Source: Nocardioides currus (lineage in GTDB: Bacteria; Actinomycetota; Actinomycetes; Propionibacteriales; Nocardioidaceae). Taken from it: a stretch of 64,000 nt of DNA. Position 1 is the first letter of the stretch, and each line of letters opens with the position of its first letter. Shown piece after piece: positions 26,404-35,768 of this stretch. Below the pieces are notes generated by a model. The model saw nothing but the letters and a program-made list of their open reading frames with translations. It was not told the DNA's origin and did not search any database. Both the position numbers and the translations under genes were made by a program. The DNA lies in contig NZ_PYXZ01000005.1 of assembly GCF_003057875.1 (NCBI RefSeq), positions 32,689 to 96,688 on the forward strand, given 5' to 3'.

Positions 26404-27867
26404 TCAGTCTCCGGTCAGCCGGCGCCGGACCGCAGCGGCGAACTCGTCCCCGCGGGCGGCGTAGTTGGTGAACATGTCCATGGAGGCGCATCCCGGCGCG
26501 AGCAGCACCGTGTCGCCGGGCTGGGCGAGGCGTGCGGCTGCGTCGACGACGCGGTCCATCGGTGCCCCAGTCTCCCCGTCGCCGATCTCGATGACGGGCA
26601 CATCCGGGGCGTGTCGCGAAAGGGCCTCGGCGATCACCGGGCGGTCCCGACCGAGGAGCACGGCCCCGCGCAACCGACCACGCACCGACTGCACGAGGTC
26701 GTCGAAGTGCGCGCCCTTGGCGAGGCCGCCCGCGACCCAGACCACCGACTCGTAGGCCTGGAGCGAGCTCATGGCGGCGTGGGGGTTGGTGGCCTTGCTG
26801 TCGTCGACCCAGGTCACGCCACCGGACTCGGCGACGTGCGCGATGCGATGGCCGTCGGGCGTGAACGCGCGCAGGCCGTCGCGCACGGCCTGCTGCGAGA
26901 CGCCGTGCGAGCGGGCCAGCGCCGCCGCGGCCAGCGCGTTGGCGACGAAGTGGGGCGCGGGCGAGGCGAGGTCGGCGATCGTGCACAGCTCGGCGGCCGT
27001 GGTGGACCGCTCCTCGATGAACGCGCGGTCGGCGAGGAAGTCCTCGACGACACCGACCATCCCGACGCCGGGCATCCCGAGCGTGAAGCCGATGGCGCGG
27101 GCACCCTCGACGACGTCGGCCTCCATCACCAGCCGCTCGGTCTCGGGGTCGGCGACGTTGTAGACGCAGGCACGCTGCACGCGTTCGTAGATCCGCCCCT
27201 TGTCGCCGGCGTAGTCGGCCATGGCGTGCGGGCCGTCGTACCAGTCGAGGTGGTCCTCGGCGAGGTTGAGCACCACCGCGGACTCGGCGCTCATCGACTG
27301 GGTGTAGTGCAGCTGGAAGCTGGAGAGCTCGACGGCGAAGACGTCGTAGGGCTCGGGGTCCATGACGGCCTCGACGACCGGGCGTCCGACGTTGCCGACG
27401 GCCGCGCTGCGCAGGCCGGCCGCGCGCAGGATCGAGTCGAGCATCTGGACCGTCGTGGTCTTCCCGTTGGTGCCGGTGACGGCGAGCCACGGGGCGGCGT
27501 GCTCGGGGTCGCGCAGCCGCCAGGCGAGCTCGACCTCCCCCCAGACCGGGATCCCGCGTGCGGCGGCCTGCGCCAGCAGCGGGGCCGACGGCTTCCAGCC
27601 GGGCGAGGTGACCAGCACGTCGACGTCGTCGGGGAGCGTGTCGGTCGCTCCCTCCTCGAGCCGCACCGTGGCGCCGAGGGTCTCGAGGAGCTCTGCCTTC
27701 TCGGCCTTCTCGGCCGTGGTGGTCTCGTCGAGCGCCGTCACCGAGGCGCCCAGGAAGAGCAGGTTGTCGGCCGCGGCGTAGCCGGAGACGCCGAAGCCGG
27801 CCACGACCGCGCGCACCCCGTCCCACGGGGTGTGACGGCCGAGGGCGTCGAGATCGGGGCTGGTCAT
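26404..27867 (-). CDS. murD: UDP-N-acetylmuramoylalanine–D-glutamate ligase MurD
   Basis: MurD adds D-Glu to UDP-MurNAc-L-Ala. The 487-residue enzyme has an N-terminal nucleotide-binding domain (AVVAGFGVSGYAAADNLLF), the ATP loop LAVTGTNGKTTTVQML, LNLAEDHLDWY and TWVDDSKATNPHAA with the conserved DSKATN. The C-terminal LLAPGCASMDMFTNYAARG is the typical SPACASFDQF-like block. The ATG at 27867 sits 7 bp after mraY. It is an ordinary member of the dcw operon. Confidence 0.97.
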   Translation of the reverse strand: MTSPDLDALGRHTPWDGVRAVVAGFGVSGYAAADNLLFLGASVTALDETTTAEKAEKAELLETLGATVRLEEGATDTLPDDVDVLVTSPGWKPSAPLLAQAAARGIPVWGEVELAWRLRDPEHAAPWLAVTGTNGKTTTVQMLDSILRAAGLRSAAVGNVGRPVVEAVMDPEPYDVFAVELSSFQLHYTQSMSAESAVVLNLAEDHLDWYDGPHAMADYAGDKGRIYERVQRACVYNVADPETERLVMEADVVEGARAIGFTLGMPGVGMVGVVEDFLADRAFIEERSTTAAELCTIADLASPAPHFVANALAAAALARSHGVSQQAVRDGLRAFTPDGHRIAHVAESGGVTWVDDSKATNPHAAMSSLQAYESVVWVAGGLAKGAHFDDLVQSVRGRLRGAVLLGRDRPVIAEALSRHAPDVPVIEIGDGETGAPMDRVVDAAARLAQPGDTVLLAPGCASMDMFTNYAARGDEFAAAVRRRLTGD

Positions 27868-27874
27868 GGGTGGT

Positions 27875-28987
27875 TCATCCGATGCCCGCGACCCACTCGG
27901 CGTAGAAGATGCCGACGCCGGTCGCCACGCAGAGGCCGGTGATGATCCAGAAGCGGATCACGATGGTGACCTGGTCCCAGTTGAGCATCTCGAAGTGGTG
28001 GTGGAGCGGCGTCATCCGGAACACCCGGTGCCCGGGCTGGACCCGGAAGACCGCGCGGAACAGCCCGCTGGCGCGGCTGACCTTGAACACGGAGACCTGG
28101 ATCATCACCGAGAGCGTGACGGCGACGAAGAGCCCGCCGATGATGACGAGCAGCAGCTCGGTGCGGGTCATGATCGCGAAGCCGGCCATCGCCCCGCCGA
28201 GCGCGAGCGAACCGGTGTCGCCCATGAAGATCTGCGCCGGGGACGCGTTCCACCACAGGAAGCCGAAGCAGGCGCCGGTGATCGCGGCGGCGACCACCGC
28301 GAGGTCGAGCGGGTCGCGCACCTCGTAGCACTTGGCCCCCGCCTCGATCGCGCAGGACTGGGAGTTCTGCCAGATGTTGACCAGCGTGTAGGCGGCGAAG
28401 ACCAGGATGCTGCAGCCCGTCGCGAGGCCGTCGAGGCCGTCGGTGAGGTTGACGGCGTTGCTGAAGCCGGTCACCACGAACCAGATCAGGACGATCACCA
28501 GGACCGTCGGCAGCGCGAACGCCTCGTAGTCGCGGATGAACGAGATGTGGTTGGACGCCGGGGTCCTCCCCCGCTCGTCCTCGAGCGCCGGCGAGAGCGC
28601 GAGGAAGCCGAAGACCACGGCGATCAGGGTCTGCCCGATGAGCTTGGCGCGACTGCGCAGGCCGAGGCTGCGCTGGCGGCTGATCTTGATGAAGTCGTCG
28701 AGGAAGCCGACGGTGCCGAGGCCCACGAACAGGAAGAGCAGCAGCATCGCCGAGGCCGTGGGCGCCTGCATGGTGATCAGCTTGGCCGCGAAGTAGCCCA
28801 CCACCGTGGCGAAGATGATGACGAGGCCGCCCATGGTCGGCGTCCCCCGCTTGGTGTGGTGGGTCGTCGGACCGTCGTCGCGGATCTCCTGGCCGTAGCC
28901 ACGACGGGCCAGGACCACGATGGCGTAGCGGGTGCCGAGCAGCGAGATCAGCAGGGACAGGCCGCCACCGAGCAGGATTGCTCTCAC
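27875..28987 (-). CDS. mraY: phospho-MurNAc-pentapeptide transferase MraY
   Basis: MraY makes lipid I by moving phospho-MurNAc-pentapeptide onto undecaprenyl phosphate. The 370-residue protein has about ten membrane helices. THHTKRGTPTMGGLVII, NAVNLTDGLDGLATG with the metal-binding Asp pair, FLWWNASPAQIFMGDTGSLALGG and the HHHFE motif in RMTPLHHHFEMLNW are all present. The GTG start at 28987 overlaps the murF stop (GTGA). Confidence 0.98.
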   Translation of the reverse strand: MRAILLGGGLSLLISLLGTRYAIVVLARRGYGQEIRDDGPTTHHTKRGTPTMGGLVIIFATVVGYFAAKLITMQAPTASAMLLLFLFVGLGTVGFLDDFIKISRQRSLGLRSRAKLIGQTLIAVVFGFLALSPALEDERGRTPASNHISFIRDYEAFALPTVLVIVLIWFVVTGFSNAVNLTDGLDGLATGCSILVFAAYTLVNIWQNSQSCAIEAGAKCYEVRDPLDLAVVAAAITGACFGFLWWNASPAQIFMGDTGSLALGGAMAGFAIMTRTELLLVIIGGLFVAVTLSVMIQVSVFKVSRASGLFRAVFRVQPGHRVFRMTPLHHHFEMLNWDQVTIVIRFWIITGLCVATGVGIFYAEWVAGIG

Positions 28988-30420
28988 GGGGTTCTGCTCC
29001 CTTCAGCGGGGGTGTCGTCCGACGGTTCGTCGGTCATCGGTTCGTCGAGCACGGCCTCGGCGACGCGCTCCAGCGCGGCGCCGCGCGATGCCTTCACCAG
29101 GACGACATCTCCAGCCGACCCATTCTGTCGTAACCATGCGACCGCTTCGGCATGCCCCGCCGTGACGATCGCCTCACCCGACCAGCCGGCCTCGGCGCGG
29201 GCGGCCTCGGCCATCCGCGAGGCCATGTCCCCGATCGTGAGGAGCACGTCGACGCCGGCCCGCGCAGCTGTTCGGCCGACCGCGCGGTGGGCCTCGACCG
29301 CGCCCTCGCCGAGCTCGAACATCTCGCCCAGCACCGCGATGGTCCGGCGCCCGGACCGCTCGCGGATGCCGTCGAGCACCGCCAACGCGGCGGCCATCGA
29401 CTCCGGGTTGGCGTTGTAGGCGTCGTTGACCACGACCGTGCCGTCGGCGCGCTCGTGCACCTCCATCCGCCAGCGCGAGGGCGGCCGGGCGTCGGTCAGC
29501 CCGTCCGCCACCGCATCGAGGTCGAGGCCACCGGAGAGCGCCATCGCGGCGGCAGCCAGCGCGTTCTCGACCTGGTGCAGCCCGAGCTGGCCGAGGTGGA
29601 CGGTGGCACCGCTCCCCCGCCACTGGAGGTCGAAGGAGGGACGACCGAGCTCGTCGGTGCTCACCTCGGTGGCGCGCAGGTCGCCGCCGGCGCCGAACGT
29701 GACCACGGACGCAGTGGTGCGGGGCGCCATGGCTGCGACGAGCGCGTCGTCGGCGTTGAGGACGGCCGTCCCCTCGGCGGTCAGGGCCTCGACGATCTCG
29801 CCCTTGGCGACGGCGATGGCCTCGCGGCTGCCGAACTCGCCGATGTGCGCCGTGCCGACGTTGACGACGGCCGCGACGTCGGGCGGGGCGATGCGGCACA
29901 GCTGCGCGATGTGGCCGATGCCGCGCGCACCCATCTCGACGACGAGGTGCTTGGTGTCGGCGCCGGCACGCAGCACCGTGAGCGGGACGCCGATCTCGTT
30001 GTTGAAGTTGCCGCGGGTGGCGACGATCGGTCCGTCGCCCTCGAGGATCGCGGCGAGGTAGTCCTTGGTGCCGGTCTTGCCCTGCGAGCCGGTCAGGGCG
30101 TACGTCGCCAGGTCGGTCAACGAGTCGTGCACATGCCGCGCCAGCGCGCCGAGCGCGGCCACCACGTCGTCCACCACGACGGTCGGCGCCGTGGTCGGCC
30201 GGCTGCCCAGCACGGCCACGGCCCCGGCGGCGATCGCCTGCTCGGCGAGGTCGTGCCCGTCGACGCGCTCCCCCGCGATCGCCACGAACAGGCCGTCGGC
30301 CTCGGGGGTGCGGGTGTCGACGAAGGCACCACCGGTGACGACGGTGCTCTCGCTCGCGGGGTCGCCGTGGACGGTGCCGCCGACCACCTCGGCGATCTCG
30401 GCGAGGGTCATGGCGATCAT
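28984..30420 (-). CDS. murF: UDP-MurNAc-tripeptide–D-Ala-D-Ala ligase MurF
   Basis: MurF attaches D-Ala-D-Ala to complete the UDP-MurNAc-pentapeptide. The 478-residue protein has the MurF-type opening MTLAEIAEVVGGTVHGDPA and GGAFVDTRTPEADGLFVAI. The ATP loop is LTGSQGKTGTKDYLAAIL, where the usual GKTTTK reads GKTGTK, as common in MurF. NEIGVPLTVL, EMGARGIGHI and VNDAYNANPESMAAAL also match. ATG 30420 overlaps the murE stop as ATGA. An ATG three codons later is possible. Confidence 0.96.
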   Translation of the reverse strand: MIAMTLAEIAEVVGGTVHGDPASESTVVTGGAFVDTRTPEADGLFVAIAGERVDGHDLAEQAIAAGAVAVLGSRPTTAPTVVVDDVVAALGALARHVHDSLTDLATYALTGSQGKTGTKDYLAAILEGDGPIVATRGNFNNEIGVPLTVLRAGADTKHLVVEMGARGIGHIAQLCRIAPPDVAAVVNVGTAHIGEFGSREAIAVAKGEIVEALTAEGTAVLNADDALVAAMAPRTTASVVTFGAGGDLRATEVSTDELGRPSFDLQWRGSGATVHLGQLGLHQVENALAAAAMALSGGLDLDAVADGLTDARPPSRWRMEVHERADGTVVVNDAYNANPESMAAALAVLDGIRERSGRRTIAVLGEMFELGEGAVEAHRAVGRTAARAGVDVLLTIGDMASRMAEAARAEAGWSGEAIVTAGHAEAVAWLRQNGSAGDVVLVKASRGAALERVAEAVLDEPMTDEPSDDTPAEGSRTP

Positions 30421-31943
30421 CGACCGACCGCCTCGACGGCCTCGCGTGCGACGAGGCGGTCGTCGAAGGGGTGCACCTCGCCGTGGACCTCCTGCCCCGT
30501 CTCGTGGCCCTTGCCGGCGACCAGCACGACGTCGCCGGGCGCTGCGCGGCGTACGGCCTCGACGATCGCGGCGCGGCGGTCGCCGATCTCGAGCACCTCG
30601 GCGGCGCCGTCACGGGTGCCCGCGAGCACGGCCGCGCGGATCGCGGCGGGGTCCTCGGTGCGGGGGTTGTCGTCGGTCACGATCAGGACGTCGGCGAGCC
30701 GGGCGGCGATCTCGCCCATGATCGGGCGCTTGCCGGGGTCACGGTCGCCGCCCGCGCCCAGCACGACGATCACGCGACCGTCGGTCAGCGGCCGCAGGGT
30801 CGCGACCACGGCCTCGACCGCGTCGGGCTTGTGCGCGTAGTCGACGACCAGCACGAAGTCCTGACCGGCCTCGACCCGCTCCAGGCGGCCGGGGACGCCG
30901 TGGCCCTGCCCGATGCCCGCGGCCACGAGGGTCACGTCGAGGCCGGCGATCGCGGCCGACGCGATGGCCGCCAGGGCGTTGGACACGTTGAAGGCGCCCG
31001 GGACCGGCACCCGGGCCGGGACCCGCTGGCCGTCCGGACCGAGCACCGTGAAGGTCGCCCCGTCGCCGGCGAGCTCGACGTCCACGGCCCGCCAGTGGGC
31101 GGCCCCCGTCGTGGAGTAGGTGTGCATGGGGATGGTCGCCGTGTCCAGCAGCCGGCGGCCGAACTCGTCGTCGACGTTGGTCAGCCCCACCCGTGCGCGC
31201 TCCGGCGTGAACAGCGACGCCTTGGCGGCGAAGTAGTCGTCGACGTCGGCATGGAAGTCGAGGTGGTCGCGCCCGAGGTTGAGGAAGGTCGCCACGTCGA
31301 ACACCACCCCGTCGACCCGGCCGAGGACGAGCGCGTGGGAGGACACCTCCATCGCGCACACCTCGACGTCACGCTCGCGCATCAGCGCGAAGAGCCCGTG
31401 GAGGTCGGGCGCCTCCGGGGTCGTCAGCGCGGTCTTGATGTCGGAGCCGGCGACGCGGGTGCCGACCGTGCCGATCACGGCGCCGGTGACCCCGATGGCC
31501 TCCAGCCCGTCCTCGAGCAGCCGGGTGGTGGTCGTCTTTCCCTGGGTGCCGGTGACGCCGATCATCGTCATCCCGGCCGCGGGCTCGCCGTAGACGTGCG
31601 CGGCCAGTCGTCCGAGCACACGACGCGGCTGGTCCACGACGAGTGCGGGGGTGTCGGGCGGGAGCAGCGCGGCGCCCGCCGGGTCGGTGAGCACGCCGAC
31701 CGCACCGGCGGCCAGCGCGGCCGGCGTGAACTCGGCTCCGTGCGCGCGGGCGCCCGGCAGTGCGGCGTACAGGTCGCCGGTCCTGATGCGCTGGGTGCTG
31801 AGCGAGACGCCGGTGACGTCCGCCGCCTCCGGCCCGTGCGTCGTCACGGACGTCAGAGACCCGAGCCACCCGGCGAGGTCGGTCCACGCGGTCGCGACCG
31901 GCTCCGTGGGGCGCCCCGGGAGGCCGGGCTGTTCAGCGGACAC
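30417..31943 (-). CDS. murE: UDP-MurNAc-L-Ala-D-Glu–diamino acid ligase MurE
   Basis: MurE adds the third, diamino acid residue to the peptide stem. The ATP loop is VTGTQGKTTTTRLLE, followed by TTPEAPDLHGLFALM, FLNLGRDHLDFHADVDDYF and the diamino-acid pocket TDDNPRTEDP. DNPR is the motif of meso- or LL-diaminopimelate enzymes. The GTG at 31943 gives 508 residues and lies 6 nt after TACCCT, suggesting a leaderless internal promoter. A GTG at 31970 overlapping the ftsI stop (GTGA) would add nine residues and is the alternative. Confidence 0.95.
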   Translation of the reverse strand: MSAEQPGLPGRPTEPVATAWTDLAGWLGSLTSVTTHGPEAADVTGVSLSTQRIRTGDLYAALPGARAHGAEFTPAALAAGAVGVLTDPAGAALLPPDTPALVVDQPRRVLGRLAAHVYGEPAAGMTMIGVTGTQGKTTTTRLLEDGLEAIGVTGAVIGTVGTRVAGSDIKTALTTPEAPDLHGLFALMRERDVEVCAMEVSSHALVLGRVDGVVFDVATFLNLGRDHLDFHADVDDYFAAKASLFTPERARVGLTNVDDEFGRRLLDTATIPMHTYSTTGAAHWRAVDVELAGDGATFTVLGPDGQRVPARVPVPGAFNVSNALAAIASAAIAGLDVTLVAAGIGQGHGVPGRLERVEAGQDFVLVVDYAHKPDAVEAVVATLRPLTDGRVIVVLGAGGDRDPGKRPIMGEIAARLADVLIVTDDNPRTEDPAAIRAAVLAGTRDGAAEVLEIGDRRAAIVEAVRRAAPGDVVLVAGKGHETGQEVHGEVHPFDDRLVAREAVEAVGR

Positions 31944-31955
31944 GAGCGGAGGGTA
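31944..31955 (-). promoter_or_regulatory. leaderless −10 (TACCCT) before murE
   Basis: TACCCT, then CCGCTC (6 nt), then the GTG at 31943, downstream of the ftsI stop. It predicts an internal dcw promoter for the mur genes. Confidence 0.45.
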
Positions 31956-31966
31956 TCGCTGCGTGC

Positions 31967-33745
31967 TCACCACTCGACAGGAAGCCGCGAGGGCTTGCCG
32001 CCGGTCGGCGGGACGCGGTAGCGGCCCAGTGCGTAGCCCATGACCCGGGAGAACGCAGGACCACCGACCGAGCCGCCGCCGGCCTCGCCCTGGGGGGCGT
32101 GGACCACGACGTAGACGGTGAAGCGCGGGTCGTCGGCCGGGGCGAAACCGCCGAAGGAGACGCTGGTGGAGCCGTCGTAGCAGCCGCACTCGGGGGCGAC
32201 GCGCTGGGCGGTGCCGGTCTTGCCGGCCACGAGGTAGCCCGGGACCTGGGCGCGAGGGGCGACGCCGACGTTCTCGTCGACGACGCGCTCCATCATCTTC
32301 GCGGTCTGCCGGGCGGCCTTCTCGCTGACCACGCGCGTCCGAGTGGCGACGTCGGTGCCGACCACGGTGCCGTCCTCGGTCGTGGCCGAGCCCTTGATCA
32401 GGCTCGGCGACACCCGGACGCCGCCGTTGGCGATCGTGTTGACGGCCGCGGCCATCTGGACGACGTTGACCGACACGGACTGGCCGAACGCGACGCGGTC
32501 CTTCTGCTGCGAGGTCATCACGTCGCCGGGCGTCAGGATGCCCGGGGTCTCACCGCGCATGCCGATGTCGGTGCGCTGGCCGAGGCCGAACTTCTGGAGG
32601 TAGCCGACGAGGTCGACGGGGCTGAACGCGTCGGCGGCCAGCACGGTGCCGATGTTGGACGACTTGGCGATCACACCGGCGAGGGTGAGCCGGATGTTGC
32701 CGTGGTCGAACCAGTCACCGATCACCCGGTCCTGGCGCGCGAGGGAGGAGGGGACCCGGATCCTGGTGCGCGGGGTGACCTTGCCGGCGTCGATCAGTGC
32801 GGCTGCGGTCAGCACCTTCTCGACCGAGCCCGGCTCGTAGGCGTCGTTGATGGCGCGGGAGCCCAGGTCGTCCTCGTCGGCGTCGAGGGCCTTGTTGGCG
32901 TTGAACGTCGGGCCGTCGGCCAACGCCATGATCTCGCCGGTGCGCGAGTCCATCACGATGATCGACCCGCTCTTGGCGCGGTACTGCTTGAGCGTCTGGT
33001 TGAGGACCCGCTGGGTGAACCACTGGAGGTCCTGGTCGATCGTGGTCGTCAGCGGCGTGCCGTTCCTCGCCGGGACCACGGTGCTCTCGCCCAGCGGGAT
33101 GCGGTTGCCGCCGCCCGACTGGTAGCGCGCCTTGCCGTCGGTGCCGGCGAGCTGCGCGTTGAAGGTGCGCTCGAAGCCACCGAGCGGCTCGTCGGTGCCC
33201 ATGAAGCCGAGCAGGTTGGCGGCCACGTCGTCGCCGGGATAGTCGCGGATCGGGTCGTCCTCGAGCGTGATGCCCTTGTAGCCGGCCTCGCGGAGCTCGG
33301 CGAGGACGTCGTTGGCCAGCGTGCTCGGCACGCGCCGCGCGAGGTACTGGTAGCGGGTGCCCTCCTTGCGCAGGCGCGTGAGGGTCGTGAAGTAGTCGAT
33401 GTCGAGCCGCTGGGAGAGCAGGGTCGCGAGCGCCGGGGCGTCGTCGGTCGTCATGTAGGGGTCGGCCACGACCATCTTGCCGTGGATCGAGTCGGCCAGC
33501 GGCAGCCCGTTGCGGTCGAGGATGTCGCCGCGCTCGGCCGGCAGGATCACGTTCTCGACGCTCTCGGCGGCCGCCATCGCGGCGTACGACTTGGGGTCGA
33601 TGCCCTGCAGCTGGACGAGCCGCGCACCGAAGAACGAGAGCACCATCGCGATCAGGACGAGCCCGATCCGGAGACGGAGGCGCGGCGAGGCGCGACGCGC
33701 GTCCGTGCGGGAGCGCGGTGCCGGTCCGTTGGTCTCGTGGGGCAA
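31967..33745 (-). CDS. ftsI: septal D,D-transpeptidase FtsI (PBP3, class B)
   Basis: FtsI cross-links septal peptidoglycan. The 592-residue protein has a basic N-tail, one membrane anchor (about 25–45), the dimerisation domain (LPAERGDILDRNGLPLADS) and the penicillin-binding domain. The SxxK nucleophile motif reads YEPGSVEKVLTAAAL, SxN is KSSNIGT, and KTG is LVAGKTGTAQRV. The TTG start at 33745 has GGAG 5 nt upstream, and a TAGATT hexamer sits about 30 nt upstream. A CGCYDGS segment near the end may be a disulfide. Confidence 0.96.
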   Translation of the reverse strand: MPHETNGPAPRSRTDARRASPRLRLRIGLVLIAMVLSFFGARLVQLQGIDPKSYAAMAAAESVENVILPAERGDILDRNGLPLADSIHGKMVVADPYMTTDDAPALATLLSQRLDIDYFTTLTRLRKEGTRYQYLARRVPSTLANDVLAELREAGYKGITLEDDPIRDYPGDDVAANLLGFMGTDEPLGGFERTFNAQLAGTDGKARYQSGGGNRIPLGESTVVPARNGTPLTTTIDQDLQWFTQRVLNQTLKQYRAKSGSIIVMDSRTGEIMALADGPTFNANKALDADEDDLGSRAINDAYEPGSVEKVLTAAALIDAGKVTPRTRIRVPSSLARQDRVIGDWFDHGNIRLTLAGVIAKSSNIGTVLAADAFSPVDLVGYLQKFGLGQRTDIGMRGETPGILTPGDVMTSQQKDRVAFGQSVSVNVVQMAAAVNTIANGGVRVSPSLIKGSATTEDGTVVGTDVATRTRVVSEKAARQTAKMMERVVDENVGVAPRAQVPGYLVAGKTGTAQRVAPECGCYDGSTSVSFGGFAPADDPRFTVYVVVHAPQGEAGGGSVGGPAFSRVMGYALGRYRVPPTGGKPSRLPVEW

Positions 33746-33774
33746 CGTGACTCCGTCCAGGGGTGGTGGGTGAA

Positions 33775-33780
33775 AATCTA
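33775..33780 (-). promoter_or_regulatory. candidate −10 (TAGATT) before ftsI
   Basis: TAGATT lies in the 70-bp gap between the FtsL-like gene and ftsI. It would give a leader of about 22 nt containing GGAG. Confidence 0.4.
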
Positions 33781-33815
33781 GGCGCGCGAGGAGCGCGTCC
33801 GGGGATGGCGCGCCG

Positions 33816-34412
33816 TCAGCGGCTGCGTCGCCCCTGGGCCGACTGGTCGACCTTGTTCTTGCCGGCCTTGTTCTTCCCGGCCTTGTTCTTGCCGGTCTCC
33901 GTCGTGGTCGGCGTCGGCTCGGCGGTCACCTTCACGACCGTCGGCTCCGGCGCGAGGATCTTCGGCTTGATCGGGGCCGGCGGCGTGAGGTCGAGCTTGT
34001 TCTCGGGCAGGGCCGGGACCTTCTCGCCCCGGACCGTGCCGTCGAGGCCCAGGAAGGTCGGGGCAGCCGGGACGACCATGCCCATGTCCTGCGCCTGCAT
34101 GGCCACCCGCTGGGGGTTGCGGAGGTCCTCGAGCTCCATCTGGAGCGTCTGCTCGCGGGCCGCGAGGTTGGTGGCCTCGTCCTCCAGCGACGTCGCGGCG
34201 AAGGACGCCTGCTGCATGGAGGTGTTGAACAGGAGGAGACCGACGACGCCGCTGATGAGCACCAGGGTCACCAGCGTCACGAACGGCACCTTGGGGGCCC
34301 GGGTGCGCGCCCGGGGCACGACCGTCAGCCGGGCCTTCTCGACCGCGGCCGACGCCTTGCTGTTGATCAGGCGCGGGACGCGGTGGCGGATCTGGACGGC
34401 GGGACTGCTCAT
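33816..34412 (-). CDS. FtsL-like septum protein
   Basis: This 198-residue bitopic protein sits between rsmH and ftsI, where ftsL lies in other bacteria. It has a ~42-residue basic cytoplasmic part, one transmembrane helix (about 43–64), then a short coiled coil ([33 protein letters not shown] interrupted only by heptad polar residues). [16 protein letters not shown] resembles the FtsL family end. A Pro/Thr-rich tail closes with three GKNKA-type repeats. FtsL proteins recruit FtsQ/FtsB and regulate FtsW/FtsI. Identity rests on position and topology. Its ATG overlaps the rsmH stop (ATGA). Confidence 0.8.
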   Translation of the reverse strand: MSSPAVQIRHRVPRLINSKASAAVEKARLTVVPRARTRAPKVPFVTLVTLVLISGVVGLLLFNTSMQQASFAATSLEDEATNLAAREQTLQMELEDLRNPQRVAMQAQDMGMVVPAAPTFLGLDGTVRGEKVPALPENKLDLTPPAPIKPKILAPEPTVVKVTAEPTPTTTETGKNKAGKNKAGKNKVDQSAQGRRSR

Positions 34413-35398
34413 CGTGCGGCTCCTCGGGTGGCCTGGGGAAGGGAGGGGCGGACTCGTTCGATGGCGCGCAGCCGCACGGACGCGGCACGCGGGTTGTGCT
34501 CGATCTCCTGCTCGTCGGCAACCTCGGCGCCACGGGTGATCAGGCGCAGCGCCGGCTCGCTGCCCTCGGGCACGAACGGCAGGTCCTCGGGCACGTCGAG
34601 GCGCGAGGCGGCGGTGAACGCACGCTTGACCAGGCGGTCCTCCAGCGAGTGGTAGGACTCGACGACCACGCGACCACCGACGCCGATGACCTCGATCGCG
34701 GCCGGCATCGCACGGTGCAGCACGGCGAGCTCGTCGTTGACCTCCATGCGCAGCGCCTGGAACGTGCGCTTGGCCGGGTGTCCGCCGGTACGGCGCGCGG
34801 GGGCCGGGATCTCCGCGTAGAGCAGCTCGACGAGGCGGGCGCTCGTCGTGAACGGCTCGACCTCGCGCTGGCGGACGACGGCGAAGGCGATCTTCTTGGC
34901 GAACTTCTCCTCGCCGTAGTCACGCAGGACCCGGATCAGCTCGGCGGCGGGATAGGTGTTGAGCACGTCGGCAGCGGTCGGTCCGGTGGTGCCGTCCATC
35001 CGCATGTCGAGCGGTGCGTCGGCGGCGTACGCAAAACCGCGCTCGCGGACGTCGAGCTGCATCGACGACACGCCCAGGTCGAAGAGGACGGCGTCGACGT
35101 GGGAGAGGCCCTGGTCGCGCACGACGTCGGCGATCTCGTCGTAGACCGCGTGCACGCCGGTGAAGCGGTCACCGAACGGCTCCAACCGCTCGCCGGCGAG
35201 CTCGAGGGCCGCGGTGTCGCGGTCGATGCCGATGACCCGCGCGCCCTCGATCCGCTGGAGCACGGCCTCGCTGTGGCCGCCGAGGCCGAGGGTGCAGTCG
35301 ACCAGGACGGCGCCCTCGCCGTCCCCGCGCGTCAGCGCAGGCTCGAGGAGAGCGACGACCCGGTCGAGGAGCACCGGAGCGTGGCTGGGAGCGGGCAT
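34409..35398 (-). CDS. rsmH: 16S rRNA (cytosine1402-N4)-methyltransferase RsmH
   Basis: RsmH methylates N4 of C1402 in the 16S rRNA decoding centre. The 329-residue protein starts with [17 protein letters not shown]. It has the SAM-binding [15 protein letters not shown] and [35 protein letters not shown] and [16 protein letters not shown], all RsmH (MraW) signatures. The ATG at 35398 lies 9 bp after the small membrane ORF. Its stop overlaps the FtsL-like start. Confidence 0.97.
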   Translation of the reverse strand: MPAPSHAPVLLDRVVALLEPALTRGDGEGAVLVDCTLGLGGHSEAVLQRIEGARVIGIDRDTAALELAGERLEPFGDRFTGVHAVYDEIADVVRDQGLSHVDAVLFDLGVSSMQLDVRERGFAYAADAPLDMRMDGTTGPTAADVLNTYPAAELIRVLRDYGEEKFAKKIAFAVVRQREVEPFTTSARLVELLYAEIPAPARRTGGHPAKRTFQALRMEVNDELAVLHRAMPAAIEVIGVGGRVVVESYHSLEDRLVKRAFTAASRLDVPEDLPFVPEGSEPALRLITRGAEVADEQEIEHNPRAASVRLRAIERVRPSLPQATRGAAR

Positions 35399-35407
35399 GG
35401 TCGGCGC

Positions 35408-35560
35408 CTACCGGCCCAGGTGGGTGAGGACGAAGAGGGTCGCCGTGAGCCCGGCCGAGGTGGCGGCGGAGAAGACCATCAGCGCCACGGCGTCGCGAGC
35501 CTGCTCGCGCACCCGCGGTGGCCGACCGGCCACGCTGCGAGTGAATGCGGTGCTGCTCAT
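35408..35560 (-). CDS. 50-residue single-helix membrane ORF between mraZ and rsmH
   Basis: The ATG at 35560 opens a 50-codon ORF ending in TAG at 35408–35410, 9 bp before rsmH. The product begins MSSTAFTRSVAGRPPRVRE and then has one hydrophobic helix from about residue 23 (DAVALMVFSAATSAGLTATL and on). It ends THLGR. The positive N-terminus predicts the N-in orientation. Codon third positions are G/C-rich, like real genes here. The location inside the division operon suggests a small divisome-associated membrane protein, but no family is recognised and the ribosome site is weak. Confidence 0.6.
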   Translation of the reverse strand: MSSTAFTRSVAGRPPRVREQARDAVALMVFSAATSAGLTATLFVLTHLGR

Positions 35561-35768
35561 GATCTCGACCCCACGACGTTGATGGATTGCTGCTGACTTG
35601 CTGCATGACTGGCTGGCCAGCCGCCGGGCCTGGTCCCTGCCCGCTCCCCCAGGGAAGTGCCGTCTGACACCGGGGAAGGTGAGTCAGAAGACGAGAGGGA
35701 GCGGACACGAGACCGGGTCCTGCGGATGTCGCCAGCTGTTGTGTTGTGTCCCGCGGGAGCGGGTGGTG

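Noticed and set aside
24826..27942. 1038-codon open frame on the plus strand across murG, ftsW and murD
   Set aside because: It spans three conserved genes on the other strand and its product is dominated by charged low-complexity sequence.
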